This document shows, piece by piece, positions 23,226 to 34,270 of a stretch of 64,000 nucleotides of DNA (position 1 is its first letter; every line of letters begins with the position of its first letter). Below the pieces are notes generated by a model, which saw nothing but the letters and a program-made list of their open reading frames with translations, did no database searches and had not been told where the DNA came from. The position numbers and the translations under genes are program-made. The stretch is taken from NCBI GenBank assembly GCA_024741835.1, contig JAENRP010000082.1, positions 1-64,000 of the forward strand, written 5' to 3'. Origin of the DNA: Diplocarpon mali. Its lineage: Eukaryota > Ascomycota > Leotiomycetes > Helotiales > Drepanopezizaceae.

Positions 23226-23599
23226 TTTTAAGCTGATTTCCTTCCGTTGTTGAATCCGATTATAGCGTTTTTCGCTTGTGCTGTACAGCTAAGAACTAGT
23301 ATAGTATGTTAAAAGGGAAAAGAAAGAAGAGTATTTGAATCAATCAGGTAAGCAAGCCCTGGCTGCCAGATGGAGGTGCTTGTACTCTTGTACCCTACTG
23401 CACCGTGTGGACCGGGGGCAATGCAGACTCCGTTGTAGAGACCCGGATGCTGCCTCTTCGGCGTTGCTGTGGGCCTAACCGCACTGAAACGTGCGTATGC
23501 AGAACTCACCGGACTCGCTCCCAATTGTAGCGAGCTGCTTACAAGCTCACTGATCGACTGCTTCGCATAGGGAACAAAGATCAAAGGTTTATCGTCTAT

Positions 23600-24190
23600 A
23601 CGCGCTAGGTACTTGGCAATGCTGCTTTTATTATTTACTCTAGTATTTAATATATCCTCCTTTGAGCTGCGATCACTACTTTATATCTATTTAGCATTTC
23701 CCAAAGTAGCTTTTTAATCCTTTTAGTTATAATTGATTACTAAGTTCAGCTTATAGCCTTTTGTATAATCTATAGACTTTAAGCTGGTTTTTTTTCATAC
23801 AAACCTTTATTTTATCTTATATAGTCTTAATAGGGTCCAAATCAGGACTATTTAATGACTAGAAGATAAGGGCAACTCCGATCGCTTTAAATACTATTCA
23901 TATATACTTAGAAGCGTGCCCTTTTGCATTATCTTATTAAAAGTGCAGCTCGGTATGCTTTGGTAAAAGCTCTTGATCTTCTTGTATGATTGATTTGCGT
24001 CGAGTCTTAAGTATAGGCACTTGAAGTGTTGATTCTATAAAGATTTCATTATGGTTTAGGTAGTAAAAGCGGCATATTCGTGTATTAAAATCAATAGTAG
24101 TACCTCCTATCATAATCCCCTGCAGACCCAATCTTCTAGCACTCCGTACAGACGCCAAGTCGTTGATCTTTCAGGCATATACGAAGTATC
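23600..24190 (-). pseudogene. Tc1/mariner transposase relic
   Basis: On the minus strand, 23935-23800 reads DNAKGHASKY...SLNSPDLDPIKTI in pieces. This is the C-terminal catalytic block of Tc1/mariner transposases (DNA.CH...SPDLNPIE). The sequence at 24170-23990 resembles the N-terminal helix-turn-helix part. The middle is missing or scrambled and stops are frequent. It is a truncated, RIP-like relic. Confidence 0.75.
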
Positions 24191-24547
24191 CATAATACTG
24201 ATGGTTTGATGCGGCGGATCGCCAAGCTTTCTTGACCTTCCCGCCGGACGTCATGTTGAGGAGAATCATTGAGGGTTCGTCGACGATCGCTTATGAGGAC
24301 AACCGTTGACAGACTTAAATGAGCCAGATTCCACAGTGGGCAAAATCGGGCCGCATATCTCTCTGAGTACATGAAAGTGCTGGATTACTCGAATCGCGTG
24401 TGACTGCTCGCAGCTCGCAGGGCGATTCTCGGAATCGTGGCCGATATCTCTCTCTCAAACGCAGACTTGACCATGCGAACACGATAGCAGTTGACGAGAC
24501 CCAACAGTGCTTTGACAGGAATTCCAACTGCCGATTGCCTCCTATCC

Positions 24548-24988
24548 TCACCATTCGCCGCCAATCGCATAGCTAAGCACGCCTTTGAACACCCTCCCTC
24601 CCGTCTTTCCCCATAGTTGGGCCATGCCCTTCACCGGCGAGTCAGTCTCACGTCCATCCCGGATACCTTCTCACGAGATTCAACTCACCGCGTTCAACGA
24701 GACGCCGGCAAACATCACAATGATGAACAACTGTTCCGCCGGATTGCTCCCAGTCGGCCGCTCCGCCCAGTTCAAAGTACGGTCGATGGGACGGTGGTTC
24801 GGGACGCGATAATAGTTTTGTGGCCAGGAGGAGGGATTTTGCGCACCGGCTTCACGGCCTGGCCTCGAACTTGGCGCCGATTTCTCGACCGGATCACTGT
24901 TGTCCTCTCCGGTGAGATGGAGATCATAATTGCTGAGGGTTTGTTGCAGGGAGAGCGTGGCGGGATTGTCTGTTGTTGTGAGTGACAT
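24548..24988 (-). CDS. Possible small membrane protein, unknown function
   Basis: Two exons (24988-24689, 24628-24548; 60-bp intron GTGAGT...GAAG with a CTGAC branch site) give 126 residues. The N-terminal two thirds are polar. A hydrophobic stretch EQLFIIVMFAGVSLNA then crosses the splice junction. The sequence just downstream in another frame (about 24550-24385) also reads like protein (a VKALLGLVNCYRVRMVK block), so the gene may be longer with an exon I did not resolve, or frameshifted. It is divergent from the ALDH-like gene, 346 bp away. I do not recognise the family. Confidence 0.4.
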
Positions 24989-25334
24989 GGCGACGGTCTG
25001 GGGGAGATCCAGGAATCCAGATCTCTTCGTGTAATGGAGCTGTATCTTGACGGAGCGCCGGATATACTATTGCCCAAGAGTGCCGCAACTACGGAAGACG
25101 CAAAGGGGTGCTGTCGGGCCTCCTTACGTGGCCATCCGTTCGGCCCCGCACACGTCCCGCTCCCACTTTCCGAGTCGTCGGGGTCAACGTGCAAGTCCGT
25201 CCGAACGCGAGTAAGCCATGATCTTACAATCCTCCTTGATACTTGAACTGAAGCGAAACCCAGATGGATGCTGTGTGTATCGTTAAGGCCGCGTCGTTGT
25301 TCCGATCTATCTGCACTCTCCTGATCACACCGGC
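24989..25334. promoter_or_regulatory. Divergent promoter region
   Basis: This 346-bp gap separates a possible minus-strand gene from the plus-strand ALDH-like gene. No individual site is assigned. It would serve both genes if the minus-strand gene is real. Confidence 0.4.
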
Positions 25335-26977
25335 ATGGCTTCACTACTCACGCTGGACCAGCTGAGGGCTGCAGTCATTGATGGAAGGACACGAAACATC
25401 CGGTATCGTCAGAATGAGCTCCAGAGTCTCCATCTATCGTTGCGGGACAGTGTCGACAAGATCCGGCCTGCAATCTCGCGAGACCTCGGCGGAGATGCCA
25501 AAGCCTCAGAGAGCGAATACTACCTCACCCTCAATGCCGTGAGCGAGTTCTACAAGCCGCTAGATCTTTCTGTGGCCTTGGAGAACGAATACCTGATAGC
25601 CAAAGGCTCCGATAATTCGAGCCAGAGGGTGGGCAAAGGGCTGGTCATCATCAGGCCTACGACGCATACGAGATTCTACTCCATCATTTGTCCCCTCGCG
25701 GCAGCTATTGCGGCTGGGAACTGCGTATTGCTAGAGGCGAGAGAATTTCCCCTGATTTCAGGCTGATTTCAGGAAAGCATCTAATCTCCTGCAGTTAGGC
25801 GACTCCTCGTTAGAGATTGATGTTGTCTTGAAAGAGCTCCTCCCTCAAGCTCTTGACTCTGATACATTCGGCATCTCAGATCACCCTATCGAAGACCCAT
25901 CCGTCCTCGCTTCTTCGTTCCTGGTCGACCAGACAGGCTCCTCGTCCACTACGACTCTGAACCAACTCTCTTCGAATACCTCGGCGCGAGCCATCGCGAT
26001 CGTCGATCGAACGGCAGATATCGAGCTCGCTGCAAGATCAATCATCAACGCTCGCTTCAGTTTCCAAGGCGCTTCGGCCTATTCTCCCGACTTGGTCGTC
26101 GTGAATGAATTCGTGAAAGATGATTTTGTAGCGGCTTGTACGTGGCATGCTAGTCGATACTTTGCGTCAGGGGCGAGTCCTTCACACCCGCGGGAGGCCG
26201 AAGACAGCGTCACGAAGCATTTGCTCAAAGCGGCAGAGGACAAGGGAGAGATCTCTGTGTTTGGATCAAGTGGATTCATGCTTGCGAGTGTTGTTGATAG
26301 GTAGGATGCTCCTTTCGCATGGTGTAGGAAAGGTCCTGACATGTGAAAAGGTCCTCGTCCGTGACAAGAATGAAAGTCAGCGGCTGTCACCTCCCGATCA
26401 TGGGGTGCACGAGTCTAGTCGATGCACTCATGTCCCAGAGACCTGAGTAAGCTCGTCCTCCCAGATCCCCAAACACCTAGGAGCTGACGCGTGTAGATCA
26501 ACACTACTGGCAGCCTATATCTTCAGCGACGCTCCCACAGCCAAATTCCTCGCTCAATATCTCGAGGCCTGCATCACCTTCGTCAACCAAATCCCCGTGC
26601 ATTTCCTCGTCGGCCCCGCCGCACCGCTGTCCCCTCTACCGACTCGGCCAGGTCACAAGTACAGCCCTGAGATGTTTTCGTCGGAGAGGCCGCAGTACAT
26701 CTCGCGCCCCTCGAGTGATTTTCTCGCCATCCAGAAGCTGTTTGATGGAGAGAAGAAGCCTGGTTCCGAAGCCCGTTTGTTGACAGAGATACGCAAGGCG
26801 GCCGTGAAACCGTTGCCGAAGACCGGACAGCCGCTTGGATATGCGGTGGGATTCTTCGAGCAGGGTATCCTGTTGGGCGGGGGGCTGTTCTTGTCTGTAG
26901 TTGCCCCGGCGCTTGGGTACGGGACGTTTGTGCTCGGTAGATATGCATGGAAAGCGGTAGCTTCGATGAGGGTATAG
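25335..26977 (+). CDS. Aldehyde-dehydrogenase-like protein without catalytic residues
   Basis: Four exons (25335-25736, 25795-26300, 26351-26446, 26497-26977) give 494 residues with the order of a class 3/fatty-aldehyde ALDH. An IIRPTTHTRF block stands where ISPWNYP is expected, followed by AAAIAAGNCVLLE. An IVDRTADIELAARSI helix, a GASAYSPD segment and a C-terminal hydrophobic anchor follow. At the nucleophile position (GQxCxAPD) the protein has Ala229, and the LELGGKSP block with the general-base Glu reads LSSNTSARA. It is therefore probably not an oxidising ALDH but a scaffold, or an enzyme with other chemistry. Intron 1 needs a GC donor (25737-25794); a GT alternative at 25725 would drop four residues. 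Homologous fungal ALDH-like proteins without the cysteine are known in general; the role here is unknown. Confidence 0.8.
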
Positions 26978-27609
26978 TTCTTGGTACATGAGATGGGTGT
27001 GTGAGTCGGCGGGGTTGCAGGCGTTGTAATTCTAAGAGGATGTAGACTCCGCGCCGTACTGGGCATCATATGCCTAGGAGAAGTAATACATCTCTGGTGC
27101 AGTACTGCGAAACAGGCGTTAGCCTTGTCAAAAATCATCACGTGCAGGCGTCAGCTGACATGCTTTTCACTGAGAACAACCCGCCCTCTTGAGAGAATAT
27201 CTATCTACCCAAGTTCATGGGCATTCAAATCGCGTATAGTCCCATCTCGCATATCTTGGCGGTGACAGACGTTTGTTCGGTCTGTACTGTTGCTCTTACG
27301 TGCCTACATGTCACCGATCTAAGATTTTGGATGAGATTAAGCCACACTCGTAGCAGGTTTCTGCGATGTCAAGAACAGCTCTTTGTTTTCCATATTATAA
27401 AGTTCTTGTTGATATTACATGACGCTTGAGCGAAAAGACCGTGTTATGGTCTAGAGCTGCCGTTTGAGTAATATGGGTTGGTGGTGACTGTCGCATGGCC
27501 GTATTGTCAAGAGCCTGATGTCGTGAAGTCTCGGGGGAAACACATGTAGAGCTGAAATCTCTGCCGAGCGAGAGACAAGTCCCGCCAGATCAGATGCCTG
27601 GTTCAATCT
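26978..27609. other. Intergenic, convergent gene ends
   Basis: About 630 bp between the ALDH-like and dioxygenase 3' ends. No coding or repeat signal was recognised. Confidence 0.5.
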
Positions 27610-28613
27610 CTACGCCTTGACTGCACCTGAACCCTTATCGGATCCCCACCTCCCCAGCGTAAACTGGCTGTTGCACATGTTCCTCAGCTCCCAGTCCTCA
27701 GCGCCCAACTCGACGGGCGAGCCCGTGTCCTCCAGAGATCCACACAAGCCGGCGACAAACATCGCTGCCATGAAGTGATCGTCCGTGCCGTGCGCATCGC
27801 GGTACTTGGGAAGCTTCATCAGCATAGCCATGGACCTCCGCAGTGCCGGCCCCGAGCTCTTGGTGATGGCATCCTCGAACTCCTGGCGGAAGTCGAGCAT
27901 CGTGGCGTCGGGTGGAGATTCCATGGCGAAGTTATCTGTCGACAGGATCAACATCACACATATCGAACGATCGTGATGGGAAGCAACACGGACCTCGAAA
28001 CCGCAGCATCTGATACCAGTTATTTCGGTAGAGGTTGTGCACCGCGCCACCGGTGCCAATGAAGAGCACATCTTCCTTCCGAAGAGGCCGCAATGCGATC
28101 CCGACTTTGATGTGATAGTGCGGATCGTATCTCGCGTTCATGCTCACAATTGTCGTGGGCGGACAGCCCGCAGGGAACATGCGGATCAGGATCAGGTAGG
28201 TGTCGTGGATCCAGTCAAACTTGTCATTCAGCTTGGCCTTGAACCCGGCTTTCTTCAGCATACCCGCACAGCGAGACGCCATCGGCAGGTCGGGGTTCAA
28301 TACGTACGGCACGTACTTGGAGGGCTCGACGTACGCCACGGGAGATTTGCCCGGGCGGGGGTTGGCGGCGACCTCGATTTCGTCGCCGAGTGTGGCCCAG
28401 TGCGCTCCCTGGATGTGCTCAGAGGGGCTCCAGGCCTGGAGAGATGGAGATGTCTGGGGACTGGCATACCATCATCACGACGTGTTTGATCCCATTTGCG
28501 AGCGCCGCATCGCCGCATCTCTTCCAGTAGTCGGCTGAGGCCGACTCCTCGCCTAACATCATCGTCGAGCCGTGCGAGAAGAAATGCACCGGGGTCAGCT
28601 GGGGGGGAGACAT
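27610..28613 (-). CDS. LigB/DODA-type extradiol ring-cleavage dioxygenase
   Basis: Three exons (28613-28470, 28408-27994, 27935-27610) give 294 residues. Introns are 61 and 58 bp. The family is the class III extradiol dioxygenases (LigB fold, DOPA 4,5-dioxygenase-like), which open catechol-type rings using a divalent metal. Candidate metal or catalytic residues are His14 in HFFSHGSTMM, His51 in MMGAHW, the His in WIHDTY and the His in GTGGAVHNLYRN. Bacterial and plant relatives usually have HGSP where this protein has HGST. It is probably cytosolic. The start is the only ATG placed just before the conserved HFFSHGS block. It is divergent from the transcription factor gene. It fits a step downstream of the flavin hydroxylase in the same island (inferred). 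Confidence 0.9.
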
Positions 28614-29169
28614 TGTGGTCGCTGACGTCTGGATGAGAGAGGCGACTGCAATGAAAAGATGTCGCTCGCCAGGAGACGAAGTGGGTGTAGTTGAGCCAGA
28701 TGGACTGTTGATGTGGCCGATGTTTTTTTGATTGCCCGAGGGGGAGGGAGGACGAAGGCGGGGCTGATTTGATTGGCCGTCTGGCCTTCTCTCGGCCTGC
28801 CGGAGAGGGGCCGGCGCTATGCCCAATCAGGTCCGACGCTGCGGTCGAAGCCCGAGCATCTTTCATGGGCTTCGTGTTCCTGCCCCGCCGCAACGTCACC
28901 CGCCCCTCGCCCAGCCTGATCCATCGGCCGCGGCCCCTCTCTGTCTAATATCAGTCGTTCCCAGGTCCTCCTCCACTTCACTTCCGCGACCGACCGACCG
29001 ACCGCGGAAACCTGTTCCGGTGTCTCTTGCCCGGCACGATTCCGATACCCAAAGCGATTGCGATTCCGCTTCCGATCCCGCTTTTGCCCCCGCCCCCGCC
29101 CCCGCTCCCGTCCCCGCTCCCGTCCCCGCTCCCGCCCCCGCCCCCGCTCCTGCTTCCGAGCGCCCGTCC
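28614..29169. promoter_or_regulatory. Divergent promoter between dioxygenase and regulator
   Basis: This is the shared upstream region of the minus-strand dioxygenase and the plus-strand transcription factor. It includes a long GC-rich, pyrimidine-biased repeat (29086-29157) that may be 5' UTR or, if translation starts at the in-frame ATG 28819, a Pro-Ala rich N-terminus. The arrangement would allow the regulator to control its neighbour and itself. Confidence 0.45.
29086..29157 (+). repeat. CCCCCG/CTCCCGT minisatellite
   Basis: About twelve hexamer-like units of CCCCCG, CTCCCG and TCCCCG. In the frame of the transcription factor they would encode Pro-Ala/Pro-Val repeats. Confidence 0.8.
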
Positions 29170-29704
29170 ATGGATCACTCTGCAAGCTCCTCCGGGAGTC
29201 TTCCGGACAACGTCCTTGAATCACCCTCTCAACCCGCTCGGCCGGCCAGCGGCAGAGGCCGTTCCCCGGAGTGGCCGTCTTGGTCGGGATCTCTTCCGCC
29301 GCCGCCGCTGCCGCCGCCGCCATCATCCCACCAGTGTCGCATCTGTCATCGGGCGTACGAGAGAGCCGACCATCTCAACCGCCACCTCAAATCACATGAC
29401 AATGCTCGCCCCTACCAGTGCCACCACTGCCAGAAACGCTTCAACCGGGTCGACTTGCTGACGCGTCACGTTGCGACACATGAGAGACTCGCCTCCCAAC
29501 CGGGCCGGACGATCATCAAGAGGGCCGACCGGGCCGGGCGGGCCTGTGTTGCGTGTGCAGCGGCCAAGGCGCGTTGCGGCGACCAGAAGCCATGTAGACG
29601 ATGCTTGGGCCGGAACATCCCATGTGAGACGACGTGCCAGGAGACCAGACAGCTCCAGGCCCGGCCTTGCTCGTCGATGCAGGAGTCGGCGAGTCCGGAC
29701 AGCC

Positions 29705-29737
<33 letters not shown>

Positions 29738-32326
29738 AACCGGGCCGAGCTCCGGATAGCTTGGCTTCATTCCAGACCGCACTCGGCAGTCCGCACGCGC
29801 GGGCATTTCCCGCCGAACCGGGTCTTCGGACGGCTGACCATGTCGGCGAAGGCGGTCAGCAAGCCGCTCAACCACCGCTGGACGGCTACTTCCGCCTGTC
29901 CCAGCCGCTCGGGCCGGGCTCGGGGCCCGTCGAGCCCTCGAGGTCCAGCCTGGATCTGACGGCCGAGGAGATGCTGCTCTACCCGACCCCTTCGCATTTC
30001 AACAACCAGAACCTCGACTTTGATTTCCTGGACTTCAACTTCGATGACGTGCAGCTGGGGCTGATGGACCCCACGCCTGCGTCAGGCATCGCAAAGACTG
30101 CTGCGATACCAGCAGCTAATCCCTCCAAGTCTTCGACGAGAGCTTCTCGTGGGCACGCGGCCTTCAGTCGTTCGCCATGGCTCTGGACACCCGCCGGGGA
30201 AGATCGGGTCATGAAAGACGCAGAGAACCTGGCGCTGGACGAAAATGATATCTCCATCGCCCTGACCCCTGGCTCGTCAGATGCATTCGCCGCCAGTCCA
30301 GGCCATGAGCCTGTTCTGGTAGATACCAAGTTGCGAGATCGCATGTTCTACCTGATCTCGACCATGAAGAATTTTACTCCACGCGTGCCAGACTTTCCAT
30401 CTCTCGACATCCTGAACCATGTCATCAGGGCGTTCTTTGTCAGGCAGAAGTACCAAGTGGACAACTGGATCCATGTGCCTACGCTCTCAGCTCCAGACGC
30501 TCCTCCAGAATTTCTGCTGGCACTGGTCGCCGCCGGTTCCACGGTGATCTCTATCCCAGCGATCTGGAAGATGGGGCTTGTATTGCAAGACATCGTCCGG
30601 CTCACAGTGGGGGACTTGGTAATTCTACGGGTCCGAGATAGACCACCACAGGCTGACTTGTCAAGTGGGAGAGGAAAAATAGCAGCACACGAGGTGAGCA
30701 TCCCTGCCCCTCCCCCCCTAAAACCTCCTCGTAGAATGGCTCGGAGAGTGGAGATGTACTCTCGTCCTCAAACGTGCTTCTCGCCTCTCAAGACTATCTC
30801 AGCGCCCTACATCCCCACCCCACGAAGTAGTACTGACTCCGAGCCCTTCCACAGCGTTGCAACCCCTTCAAGCCTGGATGCTCTTCCTGGACACGGGCAT
30901 GTGGAGCGGATTTCAACGCCAGATGGAGATTGCAGAAAGCTTCAGCCAAAATCTGATCACGGTACGATGTCCCAAATCTTTTCGCGCCATTCCCTTTCGG
31001 CATCTGCGCATACTGCGTGAGCTAACACTATCAAGATGATGCGGCGTGGTGGGATCCTCTCTTCGCCTCTCGATACGAATGCGCTCGTTCCCAAGCCCTC
31101 CGACGAGGGACAAGTCCTGGAAGCGAAATGGAGAAAGTGGTCACATAGAGAGTCTTTCAAAAGGCGGGTCAACTTTCACAAGAGGCAACCTGATGAGCTG
31201 ACGTTGGTTTGCAAGGCTTGCGATCCATGCATTCTTGCACGAAACTCGTGTTTCCGTGGCGCTCCAGAGGGGATGTCTGATTTCGCTCACTGAGATGACC
31301 TTTTCCTTGCCAGCTTCCAGGACATTGTTTCTGGCGACCTCTGCGACGGAGTGGAAGGCCAAGTTTCCGCAACAGCACCGACCAGAATTCCGTGCACTCC
31401 CACAAATGATTGATATCATGCACGAAATCGCCACTCTAGACAGTCTCCACTTCGAGTGCGACGTCGCTTTGTGCTACACTGCTCTGCTGCATGGTTTCTG
31501 GGGTCAGATCTGGGCGTATCTCGAAGCTTGCAAGTTCCATTTGACAGGAGGCAAACCCGACTCTGTTCATCGATTGTGGCTCACGACACAGCATCGCGAG
31601 CTCTGCCGAGAAATCGAGGCCTTTAAGCAATGCCTCGAGACTGAGTTGAAGCAGGTACCCGATATGACTCTAACGACGGACTTGTTTCTGATGATACTCC
31701 ACGTCTCCCCGGAGGAACTCCAAAGGTTTGCCGGAAAGGCTGGTGAGGAAGCCGCTACCTATGCAGCCACGTCATTAGGACAGTGGGCATCAACAGCTCA
31801 TGCGCGCAAGGCGGTCTGGCATGCCGGCCAGGTCTTCCGCTCAGCTGCTCAGATGCCCCCGGCTGGGCTTCGAGACTTCTTTGCCGTTGCGGTGCATTTT
31901 GCAGGTTTGACATTGTGGGCGTACGGTCACTTATCCCCACCAGCATCAGAATATGCGACGGCGATCGGGACAGAAAGAATCGATCCCAATGCGATCGCTG
32001 TCGTCGACGGTCCGGAAACGCGCGAAACGCGCGCTTTTATAGCTGGCCACCTGAATGCTCCGGCTTTGAGCTCGGTGGAGGCTTCGGAAAGGAACTCGTC
32101 AACTGCTGAGCAAAGTCGCAGCCTCCATTTGAGACTTGACGAGCCTAACGTCGCCCTGAAGATTGCCCGAGATCTCTACCGGAGCAATTTCCCGACCATG
32201 GACGGACCACTGCCGCCTCTGGTTGAGAATATAGGACATCTTATGAGGGACCTGAGCAGCCTACCCGATAGTCGATTCTCAAGATGTGTCAGCCCTGCAG
32301 AGCTTCAGACAGAATTCCGACCATGA
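29170..32326 (+). CDS. C2H2 plus Zn2Cys6 fungal transcription factor
   Basis: Five exons (29170-30618, 30666-30693, 30855-30961, 31036-31163, 31216-32326) give 940 residues. Two C2H2 fingers (C56, C59, H72, H76 and C84, C87, H100, H104) are followed at once by a Zn2Cys6 cluster (C126, C129, C136, C142, C145, C152; spacing 2-6-5-2-6). This is the tandem architecture of a known class of fungal regulators. An Arg-Asp repeat follows (about 176-187). The C-terminal half resembles the fungal transcription-factor middle homology region (a LQAWMLFLDTGMWSGFQR block). The last intron (31164-31215) requires a GC donor. The in-frame ATG at 28819 would add 117 low-complexity residues; 29170 is preferred for promoter space. 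It is the likely regulator of the neighbouring catabolic genes and acts in the nucleus. Confidence 0.88.
29702..29739 (+). repeat. GAGACC hexanucleotide repeat coding Arg-Asp
   Basis: About six units of GAGACC/CGAGAC inside the transcription factor coding region encode an alternating Arg-Asp tract. Length variation here would stay in frame. Confidence 0.85.
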
Positions 32327-32479
32327 TGACCGACAATTTGATGCCAGTGACCCAGGCCAGCGTATGTTGCTGCTTGGCCTACCTTGGTCACTTCAATCTT
32401 ACTCGTCTGATGTCCCCACAGACATAGCCTCTGAGAGAACTCGTACTTCGTAACATGGGTAAAGAATCCACGATTCTAG

Positions 32480-32830
32480 GCTGTGCACTTAAGATACTTG
32501 GCCATGCCGCTTTATTACCTATCTGTAGTATCTTGTATATAATCCTTTAGCTGCAATCACTGCTCTATATCTATCTAGCATTTCCCTTAGTCATTCTCTG
32601 ATTCTTATCATTATGATCGGTTCCTATGCTTCGAAAACTGCCTCCTAGAGCTTCTTATATAAGCTGTGTACCTTGGGTAATTGGCTTTCATATAGTTCTT
32701 TATATCGTTCAATATAGTCTTGATAAGCTTTAAATCAAGGGAAGATATTGTAATGACGCGAAGTCGCCTAAAGCAAAGATAGGCACAGGAGCGACTCGGA
32801 GCTATAAGCGAGTTCATAGGTCTATTATAA
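32480..32830 (-). pseudogene. Tc1/mariner transposase C-terminal relic
   Basis: The minus strand around 32760-32540 reads as a broken transposase C-terminus (an FKAYQDYIERYKELY block, then REMLDRYRAVIAAKGL), preceded by the element-end block TACTTGGCCATGCCGC at 32494. The related copy is at 23600-24190. Stops interrupt the frame. Confidence 0.7.
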
Positions 32831-33259
32831 AGGAAATGAAAAAGATAGAGAGCTTTCTTTAAAAGAGCTGCTCCATTTACATATTTATCAAAGATAGATG
32901 TAGCTTATATTAGATCTATTACGATATTTGCCTTAACATTGTAGTATTACCTCATAAGTTTACTTCGTTATATCTAGCTATCCTTTGAGTCAAATTATCC
33001 TAGGTTCTTATAAACTATAATTATTATTAGTATAACGACAAGTCTAGGCTGTGTATCAGTTATAGTACCTCGTACTCAGTTCATTTCAAGTGCGACTATT
33101 ATGATACTAATACAACTATAAATCATAGGAGTCTAGTATAATAGGACTTAGACGGCTGGATATAACCAAGTAAACATAAGAGGTAATGCTATAGGGTTAA
33201 GGCTGCTAGCGTAATAGAAATAATACAAGGCTAGATCTATCTTTAATAAATATAACGAC
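32831..33259. other. AT-rich gene-free DNA
   Basis: AT-rich sequence without recognisable coding content or a clear partner repeat, between a mariner relic and a palindromic element. Confidence 0.4.
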
Positions 33260-33896
33260 GCAGAACCACCGGTATCGCGGGATCAAGTATGGTAGCAAGA
33301 GTAGGTGTAAAGGCGTATTTTATAAATCCAATGTAAGAAAAACGAAGTTGGAAAGCTCTCATATAAAGAGACTTCTTACTTTCAAGACATTGGCCCAAAG
33401 CCCTATTGTCTATTCTACTAATATTACACTAAAAACCCTTGGTATACCTAGCGTAAAACCAGGGGTAATTTAGCTCTCTATATGTCCTAAAACTGTAAGC
33501 GCCATAATTCCGCAAAGCTATCGTTATATTAAATATGAAAGGAGTAGCTGTTTTATCACGACATATTTTACTATAATCATTTATACTATTAGTATAGGCC
33601 TGACACTAGTCTAGTAACTGTAGCAATGGCTTTACGGAGTTATGGCGTTTATGGTTTTAGGACATATACATAGAGCCGGGTACCTTAGGTTCTATTCTAA
33701 TTAGGTATACTAGGTATATGCTTGTATAATATTACAAAAACGGGCAACAGGGCCTCTGGCCAGTATGCTTAAAGTAGGGAGACTCTTCATATAAAAGCTC
33801 TCCAACTTCTTCGCTTCCTTCATACTAGACTTATAAAATACGCCTTTATACTTCCTCTTGCTACTATAATTCATCCCGCAATATCGGCGGTTCTGT
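33260..33896. repeat. Long inverted repeat (palindromic element)
   Basis: The left arm 33260-33518 matches the right arm 33629-33896 inverted, around a spacer of about 110 bp. Paired landmarks are CAGAACCACCGGTATCGCGG with its inverse near 33877-33895; AAAGGCGTATTTTATAAATC with its inverse near 33830-33850; and TATGTCCTAAAACTG with its inverse near 33650-33667. The arms differ mostly by transitions. A related single arm lies at about 41360-41700. It could be a foldback or MITE-like element, or two copies inserted head to head. Confidence 0.8.
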
Positions 33897-34270
33897 AGAA
33901 TCGTACACAGACTGTGAATGGGGACGATTCCAACTACGAAGTAGCTGCCGACTTGGTGTTCTGGCTGTTCGGTCCCGGAAGAGTTGCCGAAGTGGGGGCA
34001 TCCGGAAAGTCTGCCCGCCCCCACCAACCCGCACTGTCTTGGTGGTGGGTGGTTATGATGCCATTCGAGACTTGCGGGGTCGCGACCGGATCTCCCGATG
34101 TGCCCGTCCCCAACAACTGCGGCGCGGTTGTCGTTCGATTCCACGCGGCATTTAAAGTCTGCTTGTGCACCGCTCCTAACAGTCCCGTCCGAGTACCGCC
34201 ACCGGCGAATCCGATCAGATACTCCGAGTCTTCGAGACCAGCCATACTTTCAGACATAACCAGAAACAAT

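Noticed and set aside
28819..29169. Upstream in-frame start for the transcription factor
   Set aside because: It would add 117 low-complexity residues and leave only about 200 bp of promoter to the divergent dioxygenase. Not excluded, but 29170 is the simpler start.
28817..29326. Minus-strand Gly/Arg/Ala-rich open frames
   Set aside because: They are reverse reading of the CCCCCG minisatellite; low complexity only.
33914..34270. N-terminal extension of the cupin gene
   Set aside because: The open frame begins without a good start, reads through sequence bordering the palindromic repeat and adds no conserved segment; ATG 34271 precedes the conserved part.
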